Assembly (NCBI GenBank): GCA_017562135.1
Contig: QEYB01000812.1
Location: forward strand, 29,377-93,376
Source of the DNA: Dipylidium caninum
Taxonomy: Eukaryota; Platyhelminthes; Cestoda; Cyclophyllidea; Dipylidiidae
Direction of reading: 5' to 3'
Length of the DNA stretch: 64,000 bases
Positions 13,221-24,680 of this stretch are shown here, piece by piece (the stretch's first letter is position 1; every line of letters starts with the position of its first letter). The notes beneath the pieces are model-generated. The model did not search any database and was not told the DNA's origin. It saw nothing but the letters and a program-made list of their open reading frames with translations. A program made the position numbers and the translations under genes.

Positions 13221-14989
13221 GAGGCGGTGCGGAGCGTGAGCAAAGCATTGTCTTCGCAAGGCACTCGGATTCACGAAGGTATGTGGAGTGAGCGTGGTGT
13301 CATTGATGGAGTATGGAGGAAAGACGATGTGCTGCGTTGAAGAAGCGTTGGATGATGGAGACGGTGATGTTGTAGTGTGTGGCAGGTTGAGGTGAATAGG
13401 AGAGAGGCGGTGCGGAGCGTGAGCAAAGCATTGTCTTCGCAAGGCACTCGGATTCACGAAGGTATGTGGAGTGAGCGTGGTGTCATTGATGGAGTATGGA
13501 GGAAAGACGATGTGCTGCGTTGAAGAAGCGTTGGATGATGGAGACGGTGATGTTGTAGTGTGTGGCAGGTTGAGGTGAATTGGAGAGAGGCGGTGCGGAG
13601 CGTGAGCAAAGCATTGTCTTCGCAAGGCACTCGGATTCACGAAGGTATGTGGAGTGAGCGTGGTGTCATTGATGGAGTATGGAGGAAAGACGATGTGCTG
13701 CGTTGAAGAAGCGTTGGATGATGGAGACGGTGATGTTGTAGTGTGTGGCAGGTTGAGGTGAATAGGAGAGAGGCGGTGCGGAGCGTGAGCAAAGCATTGT
13801 CTTCGCAAGGCACTCGGATTCACGAAGGTATGTGGAGTGAGCGTGGTGTCATTGATGGAGTATGGAGGAAAGACGATGTGCTGCGTTGAAGAAGCGTTGG
13901 ATGATGGAGACGGTGATGTTGTAGTGTGTGGCAGGTTGAGGTGAATTGGAGAGAGGCGGTGCGGAGCGTGAGCAAAGCATTGTCTTCGCAAGGCACTCGG
14001 ATTCACGAAGGTATGTGGAGTGAGCGTGGTGTCATTGATGGAGTATGGAGGAAAGACGATGTGCTGCGTTGAAGAAGCGTTGGATGATGGAGACGGTGAT
14101 GTTGTAGTGTGTGGCAGGTTGAGGTGAATAGGAGAGAGGCGGTGCGGAGCGTGAGCAAAGCATTGTCTTCGCAAGGCACTCGGATTCACGAAGGTATGTG
14201 GAGTGAGCGTGGTGTCATTGATGGAGTATGGAGGAAAGACGATGTGCTGCGTTGAAGAAGCGTTGGATGATGGAGACGGTGATGTTGTAGTGTGTGGCAG
14301 GTTGAGGTGAATAGGAGAGAGGCGGTGCGGAGCGTGAGCAAAGCATTGTCTTCGCAAGGCACTCGGATTCACGAAGGTATGTGGAGTGAGCGTGGTGTCA
14401 TTGATGGAGTATGGAGGAAAGACGATGTGCTGCGTTGAAGAAGCGTTGGATGATGGAGACGGTGATGTTGTAGTGTGTGGCAGGTTGAGGTGAATAGGAG
14501 AGAGGCGGTGCGGAGCGTGAGCAAAGCATTGTCTTCGCAAGGCACTCGGATTCACGAAGGTATGTGGAGTGAGCGTGGTGTCATTGATGGAGTATGGAGG
14601 AAAGACGATGTGCTGCGTTGAAGAAGCGTTGGATGATGGAGACGGTGATGTTGTAGTGTGTGGCAGGTTGAGGTGAATTGGAGAGAGGCGGTGCGGAGCG
14701 TGAGCAAAGCATTGTCTTCGCAAGGCACTCGGATTCACGAAGGTATGTGGAGTGAGCGTGGTGTCATTGATGGAGTATGGAGGAAAGACGATGTGCTGCG
14801 TTGAAGAAGCGTTGGATGATGGAGACGGTGATGTTGTAGTGTGTGGCAGGTTGAGGTGAATTGGAGAGAGGCGGTGCGGAGCGTGAGCAAAGCATTGTCT
14901 TCGCAAGGCACTCGGATTCACGAAGGTATGTGGAGTGAGCGTGGTGTCATTGATGGAGTATGGAGGAAAGACGATGTGCTGCGTTGAAG

Positions 14990-15240
14990 AAGCGTTGGAT
15001 GATGGAGACGGTGATGTTGTAGTGTGTGGGAGGTTGAGGTGAAAAGGAGAGAGGCGGTGCGGAGCGTGAGCAAAGCATTGTCTTCGCAAGGCACTCGGAT
15101 TCACGAAGGTATGTGGAGTGAGCGTGGTGTCATTGATGGAGTATGGAGGAAAGACGATGTGCTGCGTTGAAGGAGCGTTGGATGATGGAGACGGTGATGT
15201 TGTAGTGTGTGGGAGGTTGAGGTGAAAAGGAGAGAGGCGG
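14990..15240. repeat. Minority satellite haplotype, cluster 2
   Basis: Two adjacent monomers carry GTGGGAGG with AA at the variable site. The second also carries GAAGGAGCG, while the first has the common GAAGAAGCG and so looks recombinant. They sit between ordinary TT monomers. Confidence 0.85.
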
Positions 15241-16134
15241 TGCGGAGCGTGAGCAAAGCATTGTCTTCGCAAGGCACTCGGATTCACGAAGGTATGTGGA
15301 GTGAGCGTGGTGTCATTGATGGAGTATGGAGGAAAGACGATGTGCTGCGTTGAAGAAGCGTTGGATGATGGAGACGGTGATGTTGTAGTGTGTGGCAGGT
15401 TGAGGTGAATTGGAGAGAGGCGGTGCGGAGCGTGAGCAAAGCATTGTCTTCGCAAGGCACTCGGATTCACGAAGGTATGTGGAGTGAGCGTGGTGTCATT
15501 GATGGAGTATGGAGGAAAGACGATGTGCTGCGTTGAAGAAGCGTTGGATGATGGAGACGGTGATGTTGTAGTGTGTGGCAGGTTGAGGTGAATTGGAGAG
15601 AGGCGGTGCGGAGCGTGAGCAAAGCATTGTCTTCGCAAGGCACTCGGATTCACGAAGGTATGTGGAGTGAGCGTGGTGTCATTGATGGAGTATGGAGGAA
15701 AGACGATGTGCTGCGTTGAAGAAGCGTTGGATGATGGAGACGGTGATGTTGTAGTGTGTGGCAGGTTGAGGTGAATTGGAGAGAGGCGGTGCGGAGCGTG
15801 AGCAAAGCATTGTCTTCGCAAGGCACTCGGATTCACGAAGGTATGTGGAGTGAGCGTGGTGTCATTGATGGAGTATGGAGGAAAGACGATGTGCTGCGTT
15901 GAAGAAGCGTTGGATGATGGAGACGGTGATGTTGTAGTGTGTGGCAGGTTGAGGTGAATTGGAGAGAGGCGGTGCGGAGCGTGAGCAAAGCATTGTCTTC
16001 GCAAGGCACTCGGATTCACGAAGGTATGTGGAGTGAGCGTGGTGTCATTGATGGAGTATGGAGGAAAGACGATGTGCTGCGTTGAAGAAGCGTTGGATGA
16101 TGGAGACGGTGATGTTGTAGTGTGTGGCAGGTTG

Positions 16135-16510
16135 AGGTGAAGGAGAGAGGCGGTGCGGAGCGTGAGCAAAGCATTGTCTTCGCAAGGCACTCGGATTCAC
16201 GAAGGTATGTGGAGTGAGCGTGGTGTCATTGATGGAGTATGGAGGAAAGACGATGTGCTGCGTTGAAGAAGCGTTGGATGATGGAGACGGTGATGTTGTA
16301 GTGTGTGGCAGGTTGAGGTGAAGGAGAGAGGCGGTGCGGAGCGTGAGCAAAGCATTGTCTTCGCAAGGCACTCGGATTCACGAAGGTATGTGGAGTGAGC
16401 GTGGTGTCATTGATGGAGTATGGAGGAAAGACGATGTGCTGCGTTGAAGAAGCGTTGGATGATGGAGACGGTGATGTTGTAGTGTGTGGCAGGTTGAGGT
16501 GAAGGAGAGA
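16135..16510. repeat. Three consecutive 181-bp satellite monomers
   Basis: The sites near 16139, 16320 and 16501 all read GGTGAAGGAGAG, lacking the two variable bases. Three neighbours with the same deletion indicate local tandem duplication of one shortened monomer. Confidence 0.85.
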
Positions 16511-19219
16511 GGCGGTGCGGAGCGTGAGCAAAGCATTGTCTTCGCAAGGCACTCGGATTCACGAAGGTATGTGGAGTGAGCGTGGTGTCATTGATGGAGT
16601 ATGGAGGAAAGACGATGTGCTGCGTTGAAGAAGCGTTGGATGATGGAGACGGTGATGTTGTAGTGTGTGGCAGGTTGAGGTGAATAGGAGAGAGGCGGTG
16701 CGGAGCGTGAGCAAAGCATTGTCTTCGCAAGGCACTCGGATTCACGAAGGTATGTGGAGTGAGCGTGGTGTCATTGATGGAGTATGGAGGAAAGACGATG
16801 TGCTGCGTTGAAGAAGCGTTGGATGATGGAGACGGTGATGTTGTAGTGTGTGGCAGGTTGAGGTGAATAGGAGAGAGGCGGTGCGGAGCGTGAGCAAAGC
16901 ATTGTCTTCGCAAGGCACTCGGATTCACGAAGGTATGTGGAGTGAGCGTGGTGTCATTGATGGAGTATGGAGGAAAGACGATGTGCTGCGTTGAAGAAGC
17001 GTTGGATGATGGAGACGGTGATGTTGTAGTGTGTGGCAGGTTGAGGTGAATTGGAGAGAGGCGGTGCGGAGCGTGAGCAAAGCATTGTCTTCGCAAGGCA
17101 CTCGGATTCACGAAGGTATGTGGAGTGAGCGTGGTGTCATTGATGGAGTATGGAGGAAAGACGATGTGCTGCGTTGAAGAAGCGTTGGATGATGGAGACG
17201 GTGATGTTGTAGTGTGTGGCAGGTTGAGGTGAATTGGAGAGAGGCGGTGCGGAGCGTGAGCAAAGCATTGTCTTCGCAAGGCACTCGGATTCACGAAGGT
17301 ATGTGGAGTGAGCGTGGTGTCATTGATGGAGTATGGAGGAAAGACGATGTGCTGCGTTGAAGAAGCGTTGGATGATGGAGACGGTGATGTTGTAGTGTGT
17401 GGCAGGTTGAGGTGAATTGGAGAGAGGCGGTGCGGAGCGTGAGCAAAGCATTGTCTTCGCAAGGCACTCGGATTCACGAAGGTATGTGGAGTGAGCGTGG
17501 TGTCATTGATGGAGTATGGAGGAAAGACGATGTGCTGCGTTGAAGAAGCGTTGGATGATGGAGACGGTGATGTTGTAGTGTGTGGCAGGTTGAGGTGAAT
17601 AGGAGAGAGGCGGTGCGGAGCGTGAGCAAAGCATTGTCTTCGCAAGGCACTCGGATTCACGAAGGTATGTGGAGTGAGCGTGGTGTCATTGATGGAGTAT
17701 GGAGGAAAGACGATGTGCTGCGTTGAAGAAGCGTTGGATGATGGAGACGGTGATGTTGTAGTGTGTGGCAGGTTGAGGTGAATAGGAGAGAGGCGGTGCG
17801 GAGCGTGAGCAAAGCATTGTCTTCGCAAGGCACTCGGATTCACGAAGGTATGTGGAGTGAGCGTGGTGTCATTGATGGAGTATGGAGGAAAGACGATGTG
17901 CTGCGTTGAAGAAGCGTTGGATGATGGAGACGGTGATGTTGTAGTGTGTGGCAGGTTGAGGTGAATAGGAGAGAGGCGGTGCGGAGCGTGAGCAAAGCAT
18001 TGTCTTCGCAAGGCACTCGGATTCACGAAGGTATGTGGAGTGAGCGTGGTGTCATTGATGGAGTATGGAGGAAAGACGATGTGCTGCGTTGAAGAAGCGT
18101 TGGATGATGGAGACGGTGATGTTGTAGTGTGTGGCAGGTTGAGGTGAATAGGAGAGAGGCGGTGCGGAGCGTGAGCAAAGCATTGTCTTCGCAAGGCACT
18201 CGGATTCACGAAGGTATGTGGAGTGAGCGTGGTGTCATTGATGGAGTATGGAGGAAAGACGATGTGCTGCGTTGAAGAAGCGTTGGATGATGGAGACGGT
18301 GATGTTGTAGTGTGTGGCAGGTTGAGGTGAATTGGAGAGAGGCGGTGCGGAGCGTGAGCAAAGCATTGTCTTCGCAAGGCACTCGGATTCACGAAGGTAT
18401 GTGGAGTGAGCGTGGTGTCATTGATGGAGTATGGAGGAAAGACGATGTGCTGCGTTGAAGAAGCGTTGGATGATGGAGACGGTGATGTTGTAGTGTGTGG
18501 CAGGTTGAGGTGAATTGGAGAGAGGCGGTGCGGAGCGTGAGCAAAGCATTGTCTTCGCAAGGCACTCGGATTCACGAAGGTATGTGGAGTGAGCGTGGTG
18601 TCATTGATGGAGTATGGAGGAAAGACGATGTGCTGCGTTGAAGAAGCGTTGGATGATGGAGACGGTGATGTTGTAGTGTGTGGCAGGTTGAGGTGAATAG
18701 GAGAGAGGCGGTGCGGAGCGTGAGCAAAGCATTGTCTTCGCAAGGCACTCGGATTCACGAAGGTATGTGGAGTGAGCGTGGTGTCATTGATGGAGTATGG
18801 AGGAAAGACGATGTGCTGCGTTGAAGAAGCGTTGGATGATGGAGACGGTGATGTTGTAGTGTGTGGCAGGTTGAGGTGAATTGGAGAGAGGCGGTGCGGA
18901 GCGTGAGCAAAGCATTGTCTTCGCAAGGCACTCGGATTCACGAAGGTATGTGGAGTGAGCGTGGTGTCATTGATGGAGTATGGAGGAAAGACGATGTGCT
19001 GCGTTGAAGAAGCGTTGGATGATGGAGACGGTGATGTTGTAGTGTGTGGCAGGTTGAGGTGAATTGGAGAGAGGCGGTGCGGAGCGTGAGCAAAGCATTG
19101 TCTTCGCAAGGCACTCGGATTCACGAAGGTATGTGGAGTGAGCGTGGTGTCATTGATGGAGTATGGAGGAAAGACGATGTGCTGCGTTGAAGAAGCGTTG
19201 GATGATGGAGACGGTGATG

Positions 19220-19980
19220 TTGTAGTGTAGCGGTGAGCGTGAGCAAAGCATTGTCTTCGCAAGGCACTCGGATTCACGAAGGTATGTGGAGTGAGCGTGG
19301 TGTCATTGATGGAGTATGGAGGAAAGACGATGTGCTGCGTTGAAGAAGCGTTGGATGATGGAGACGGTGATGTTGTAGTGTGTGGCAGGTTGAGGTGAAT
19401 TGGAGAGAGGCGGTGCGGAGCGTGAGCAAAGCATTGTCTTCGCAAGGCACTCGGATTCACGAAGGTATGTGGAGTGAGCGTGGTGTCATTGATGGAGTAT
19501 GGAGGAAAGACGATGTGCTGCGTTGAAGATGATGGAGACGGTGATGTTGTAGTGTGTGGCAGGTTGAGGTGAAGGAGAGAGGCGGTGCGGAGCGTGAGCA
19601 AAGCATTGTCTTCGCAAGGCACTCGGATTCACGAAGGTATGTGGAGTGAGCGTGGTGTCATTGATGGAGTATGGAGGAAAGACGATGTGCTGCGTTGAAG
19701 AAGCGTTGGATGATGGAGACGGTGATGTTGTAGTGTGTGGCAGGTTGAGGTGAATAGAGAGGCGGTGCGGAGCGTGAGCAAAGCATTGTCTTCGCAAGGC
19801 ACTCGGATTCACGAAGGTATGTGGAGTGAGCGTGGTGTCATTGATGGAGTATGGAGGAAAGACGATGTGCTGCGTTGAAGAAGCGTTGGATGATGGAGAC
19901 GGTGATGTTGTAGTGTGTGGCAGGTTGAGGTGAAGGAGAGAGGCGGTGCGGAGCGTGAGCAAAGCATTGTCAAGGCACTC
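19220..19980. repeat. Cluster of internally deleted satellite monomers
   Basis: Within 760 bases there are several unusual monomers. One lacks 30 bases near 19229 (GTAGTGTAGCGGTGAGCG). One lacks 9 bases near 19528 (TTGAAGATGATGG). One lacks two bases at the variable site near 19572, one lacks 3 bases near 19755, and one lacks 5 bases near 19969 (GCATTGTCAAGG). Flanking monomers are intact, so this is a discrete patch of decay inside an otherwise uniform array. Confidence 0.9.
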
Positions 19981-22969
19981 GGATTCACGAAGGTATGTGG
20001 AGTGAGCGTGGTGTCATTGATGGAGTATGGAGGAAAGACGATGTGCTGCGTTGAAGAAGCGTTGGATGATGGAGACGGTGATGTTGTAGTGTGTGGCAGG
20101 TTGAGGTGAATTGGAGAGAGGCGGTGCGGAGCGTGAGCAAAGCATTGTCTTCGCAAGGCACTCGGATTCACGAAGGTATGTGGAGTGAGCGTGGTGTCAT
20201 TGATGGAGTATGGAGGAAAGACGATGTGCTGCGTTGAAGAAGCGTTGGATGATGGAGACGGTGATGTTGTAGTGTGTGGCAGGTTGAGGTGAATTGGAGA
20301 GAGGCGGTGCGGAGCGTGAGCAAAGCATTGTCTTCGCAAGGCACTCGGATTCACGAAGGTATGTGGAGTGAGCGTGGTGTCATTGATGGAGTATGGAGGA
20401 AAGACGATGTGCTGCGTTGAAGAAGCGTTGGATGATGGAGACGGTGATGTTGTAGTGTGTGGCAGGTTGAGGTGAATAGGAGAGAGGCGGTGCGGAGCGT
20501 GAGCAAAGCATTGTCTTCGCAAGGCACTCGGATTCACGAAGGTATGTGGAGTGAGCGTGGTGTCATTGATGGAGTATGGAGGAAAGACGATGTGCTGCGT
20601 TGAAGAAGCGTTGGATGATGGAGACGGTGATGTTGTAGTGTGTGGCAGGTTGAGGTGAATTGGAGAGAGGCGGTGCGGAGCGTGAGCAAAGCATTGTCTT
20701 CGCAAGGCACTCGGATTCACGAAGGTATGTGGAGTGAGCGTGGTGTCATTGATGGAGTATGGAGGAAAGACGATGTGCTGCGTTGAAGAAGCGTTGGATG
20801 ATGGAGACGGTGATGTTGTAGTGTGTGGCAGGTTGAGGTGAATTGGAGAGAGGCGGTGCGGAGCGTGAGCAAAGCATTGTCTTCGCAAGGCACTCGGATT
20901 CACGAAGGTATGTGGAGTGAGCGTGGTGTCATTGATGGAGTATGGAGGAAAGACGATGTGCTGCGTTGAAGAAGCGTTGGATGATGGAGACGGTGATGTT
21001 GTAGTGTGTGGCAGGTTGAGGTGAATTGGAGAGAGGCGGTGCGGAGCGTGAGCAAAGCATTGTCTTCGCAAGGCACTCGGATTCACGAAGGTATGTGGAG
21101 TGAGCGTGGTGTCATTGATGGAGTATGGAGGAAAGACGATGTGCTGCGTTGAAGAAGCGTTGGATGATGGAGACGGTGATGTTGTAGTGTGTGGCAGGTT
21201 GAGGTGAATTGGAGAGAGGCGGTGCGGAGCGTGAGCAAAGCATTGTCTTCGCAAGGCACTCGGATTCACGAAGGTATGTGGAGTGAGCGTGGTGTCATTG
21301 ATGGAGTATGGAGGAAAGACGATGTGCTGCGTTGAAGAAGCGTTGGATGATGGAGACGGTGATGTTGTAGTGTGTGGCAGGTTGAGGTGAATTGGAGAGA
21401 GGCGGTGCGGAGCGTGAGCAAAGCATTGTCTTCGCAAGGCACTCGGATTCACGAAGGTATGTGGAGTGAGCGTGGTGTCATTGATGGAGTATGGAGGAAA
21501 GACGATGTGCTGCGTTGAAGAAGCGTTGGATGATGGAGACGGTGATGTTGTAGTGTGTGGCAGGTTGAGGTGAATTGGAGAGAGGCGGTGCGGAGCGTGA
21601 GCAAAGCATTGTCTTCGCAAGGCACTCGGATTCACGAAGGTATGTGGAGTGAGCGTGGTGTCATTGATGGAGTATGGAGGAAAGACGATGTGCTGCGTTG
21701 AAGAAGCGTTGGATGATGGAGACGGTGATGTTGTAGTGTGTGGCAGGTTGAGGTGAAAGGAGAGAGGCGGTGCGGAGCGTGAGCAAAGCATTGTCTTCGC
21801 AAGGCACTCGGATTCACGAAGGTATGTGGAGTGAGCGTGGTGTCATTGATGGAGTATGGAGGAAAGACGATGTGCTGCGTTGAAGAAGCGTTGGATGATG
21901 GAGACGGTGATGTTGTAGTGTGTGGCAGGTTGAGGTGAATTGGAGAGAGGCGGTGCGGAGCGTGAGCAAAGCATTGTCTTCGCAAGGCACTCGGATTCAC
22001 GAAGGTATGTGGAGTGAGCGTGGTGTCATTGATGGAGTATGGAGGAAAGACGATGTGCTGCGTTGAAGAAGCGTTGGATGATGGAGACGGTGATGTTGTA
22101 GTGTGTGGCAGGTTGAGGTGAATTGGAGAGAGGCGGTGCGGAGCGTGAGCAAAGCATTGTCTTCGCAAGGCACTCGGATTCACGAAGGTATGTGGAGTGA
22201 GCGTGGTGTCATTGATGGAGTATGGAGGAAAGACGATGTGCTGCGTTGAAGAAGCGTTGGATGATGGAGACGGTGATGTTGTAGTGTGTGGCAGGTTGAG
22301 GTGAAAGGAGAGAGGCGGTGCGGAGCGTGAGCAAAGCATTGTCTTCGCAAGGCACTCGGATTCACGAAGGTATGTGGAGTGAGCGTGGTGTCATTGATGG
22401 AGTATGGAGGAAAGACGATGTGCTGCGTTGAAGAAGCGTTGGATGATGGAGACGGTGATGTTGTAGTGTGTGGCAGGTTGAGGTGAATTGGAGAGAGGCG
22501 GTGCGGAGCGTGAGCAAAGCATTGTCTTCGCAAGGCACTCGGATTCACGAAGGTATGTGGAGTGAGCGTGGTGTCATTGATGGAGTATGGAGGAAAGACG
22601 ATGTGCTGCGTTGAAGAAGCGTTGGATGATGGAGACGGTGATGTTGTAGTGTGTGGCAGGTTGAGGTGAAGGAGAGAGGCGGTGCGGAGCGTGAGCAAAG
22701 CATTGTCTTCGCAAGGCACTCGGATTCACGAAGGTATGTGGAGTGAGCGTGGTGTCATTGATGGAGTATGGAGGAAAGACGATGTGCTGCGTTGAAGAAG
22801 CGTTGGATGATGGAGACGGTGATGTTGTAGTGTGTGGCAGGTTGAGGTGAATTGGAGAGAGGCGGTGCGGAGCGTGAGCAAAGCATTGTCTTCGCAAGGC
22901 ACTCGGATTCACGAAGGTATGTGGAGTGAGCGTGGTGTCATTGATGGAGTATGGAGGAAAGACGATGTG

Positions 22970-24680
22970 CTGCGTTGAAGAGCGTTGGATGATGGAGACG
23001 GTGATGTTGTAGTGTGTGGCAGGTTGAGGTGAATTGGAGAGAGGCGGTGCGGAGCGTGAGCAAAGCATTGTCTTCGCAAGGCACTCGGATTCACGAAGGT
23101 ATGTGGAGTGAGCGTGGTGTCATTGATGGAGTATGGAGGAAAGACGATGTGCTGCGTTGAAGAAGCGTTGGATGATGGAGACGGTGATGTTGTAGTGTGT
23201 GGCAGGTTGAGGTGAAGGAGAGAGGCGGTGCGGAGCGTGAGCAAAGCATTGTCTTCGCAAGGCACTCGGATTCACGAAGGTATGTGGAGTGAGCGTGGTG
23301 TCATTGATGGAGTATGGAGGAAAGACGATGTGCTGCGTTGAAGGAGCGTTGGATGATGGAGACGGTGATGTTGTAGTGTGTGGGAGGTTGAGGTGAAAGG
23401 AGAGAGGCGGTGCGGAGCGTGAGCAAAGCATTGTCTTCGCAAGGCACTCGGATTCACGAAGGTATGTGGAGTGAGCGTGGTGTCATTGATGGAGTATGGA
23501 GGAAAGACGATGTGCTGCGTTGAAGAAGCGTTGGATGATGGAGACGGTGATGTTGTAGTGTGTGGCAGGTTGAGGTGAATTGGAGAGAGGCGGTGCGGAG
23601 CGTGAGCAAAGCATTGTCTTCGCAAGGCACTCGGATTCACGAAGGTATGTGGAGTGAGCGTGGTGTCATTGATGGAGTATGGAGGAAAGACGATGTGCTG
23701 CGTTGAAGAAGCGTTGGATGATGGAGACGGTGATGTTGTAGTGTGTGGCAGGTTGAGGTGAATTGGAGAGAGGCGGTGCGGAGCGTGAGCAAAGCATTGT
23801 CTTCGCAAGGCACTCGGATTCACGAAGGTATGTGGAGTGAGCGTGGTGTCATTGATGGAGTATGGAGGAAAGACGATGTGCTGCGTTGAAGAAGCGTTGG
23901 ATGATGGAGACGGTGATGTTGTAGTGTGTGGCAGGTTGAGGTGAAAGAGAGGCGGTGCGGAGCGTGAGCAAAGCATTGTCTTCGCAAGGCACTCGGATTC
24001 ACGAAGGTATGTGGAGTGAGCGTGGTGTCATTGATGGAGTATGGAGGAAAGACGATGTGCTGCGTTGAAGGAGCGTTGGATGATGGAGACGGTGATGTTG
24101 TAGTGTGTGGGAGGTTGAGGTGAAAGGAGAGAGGCGGTGCGGAGCGTGAGCAAAGCATTGTCTTCGCAAGGCACTCGGATTCACGAAGGTATGTGGAGTG
24201 AGCGTGGTGTCATTGATGGAGTATGGAGGAAAGACGATGTGCTGCGTTGAAGGAGCGTTGGATGATGGAGACGGTGATGTTGTAGTGTGTGGGAGGTTGA
24301 GGTGAAATGGAGAGAGGCGGTGCGGAGCGTGAGCAAAGCATTGTCTTCGCAAGGCACTCGGATTCACGAAGGTATGTGGAGTGAGCGTGGTGTCATTGAT
24401 GGAGTATGGAGGAAAGACGATGTGCTGCGTTGAAGGAGCGTTGGATGATGGAGACGGTGATGTTGTAGTGTGTGGGAGGTTGAGGTGAAATGGAGAGAGG
24501 CGGTGCGGAGCGTGAGCAAAGCATTGTCTTCGCAAGGCACTCGGATTCACGAAGGTATGTGGAGTGAGCGTGGTGTCATTGATGGAGTATGGAGGAAAGA
24601 CGATGTGCTGCGTTGAAGGAGCGTTGGATGATGGAGACGGTGATGTTGTAGTGTGTGGGAGGTTGAGGTGAAAAGGAGAG
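22970..24680. repeat. Minority satellite haplotype cluster 3 with mixed indels
   Basis: Monomers with GAAGGAGCG and GTGGGAGG recur at about 23341, 24061, 24241, 24421 and 24601, with variable-site states A, AA or AT. Intervening monomers are the common type. A 1-base deletion lies near 22980 and a 4-base deletion near 23944. This is the largest occurrence of the minority haplotype. Confidence 0.85.
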
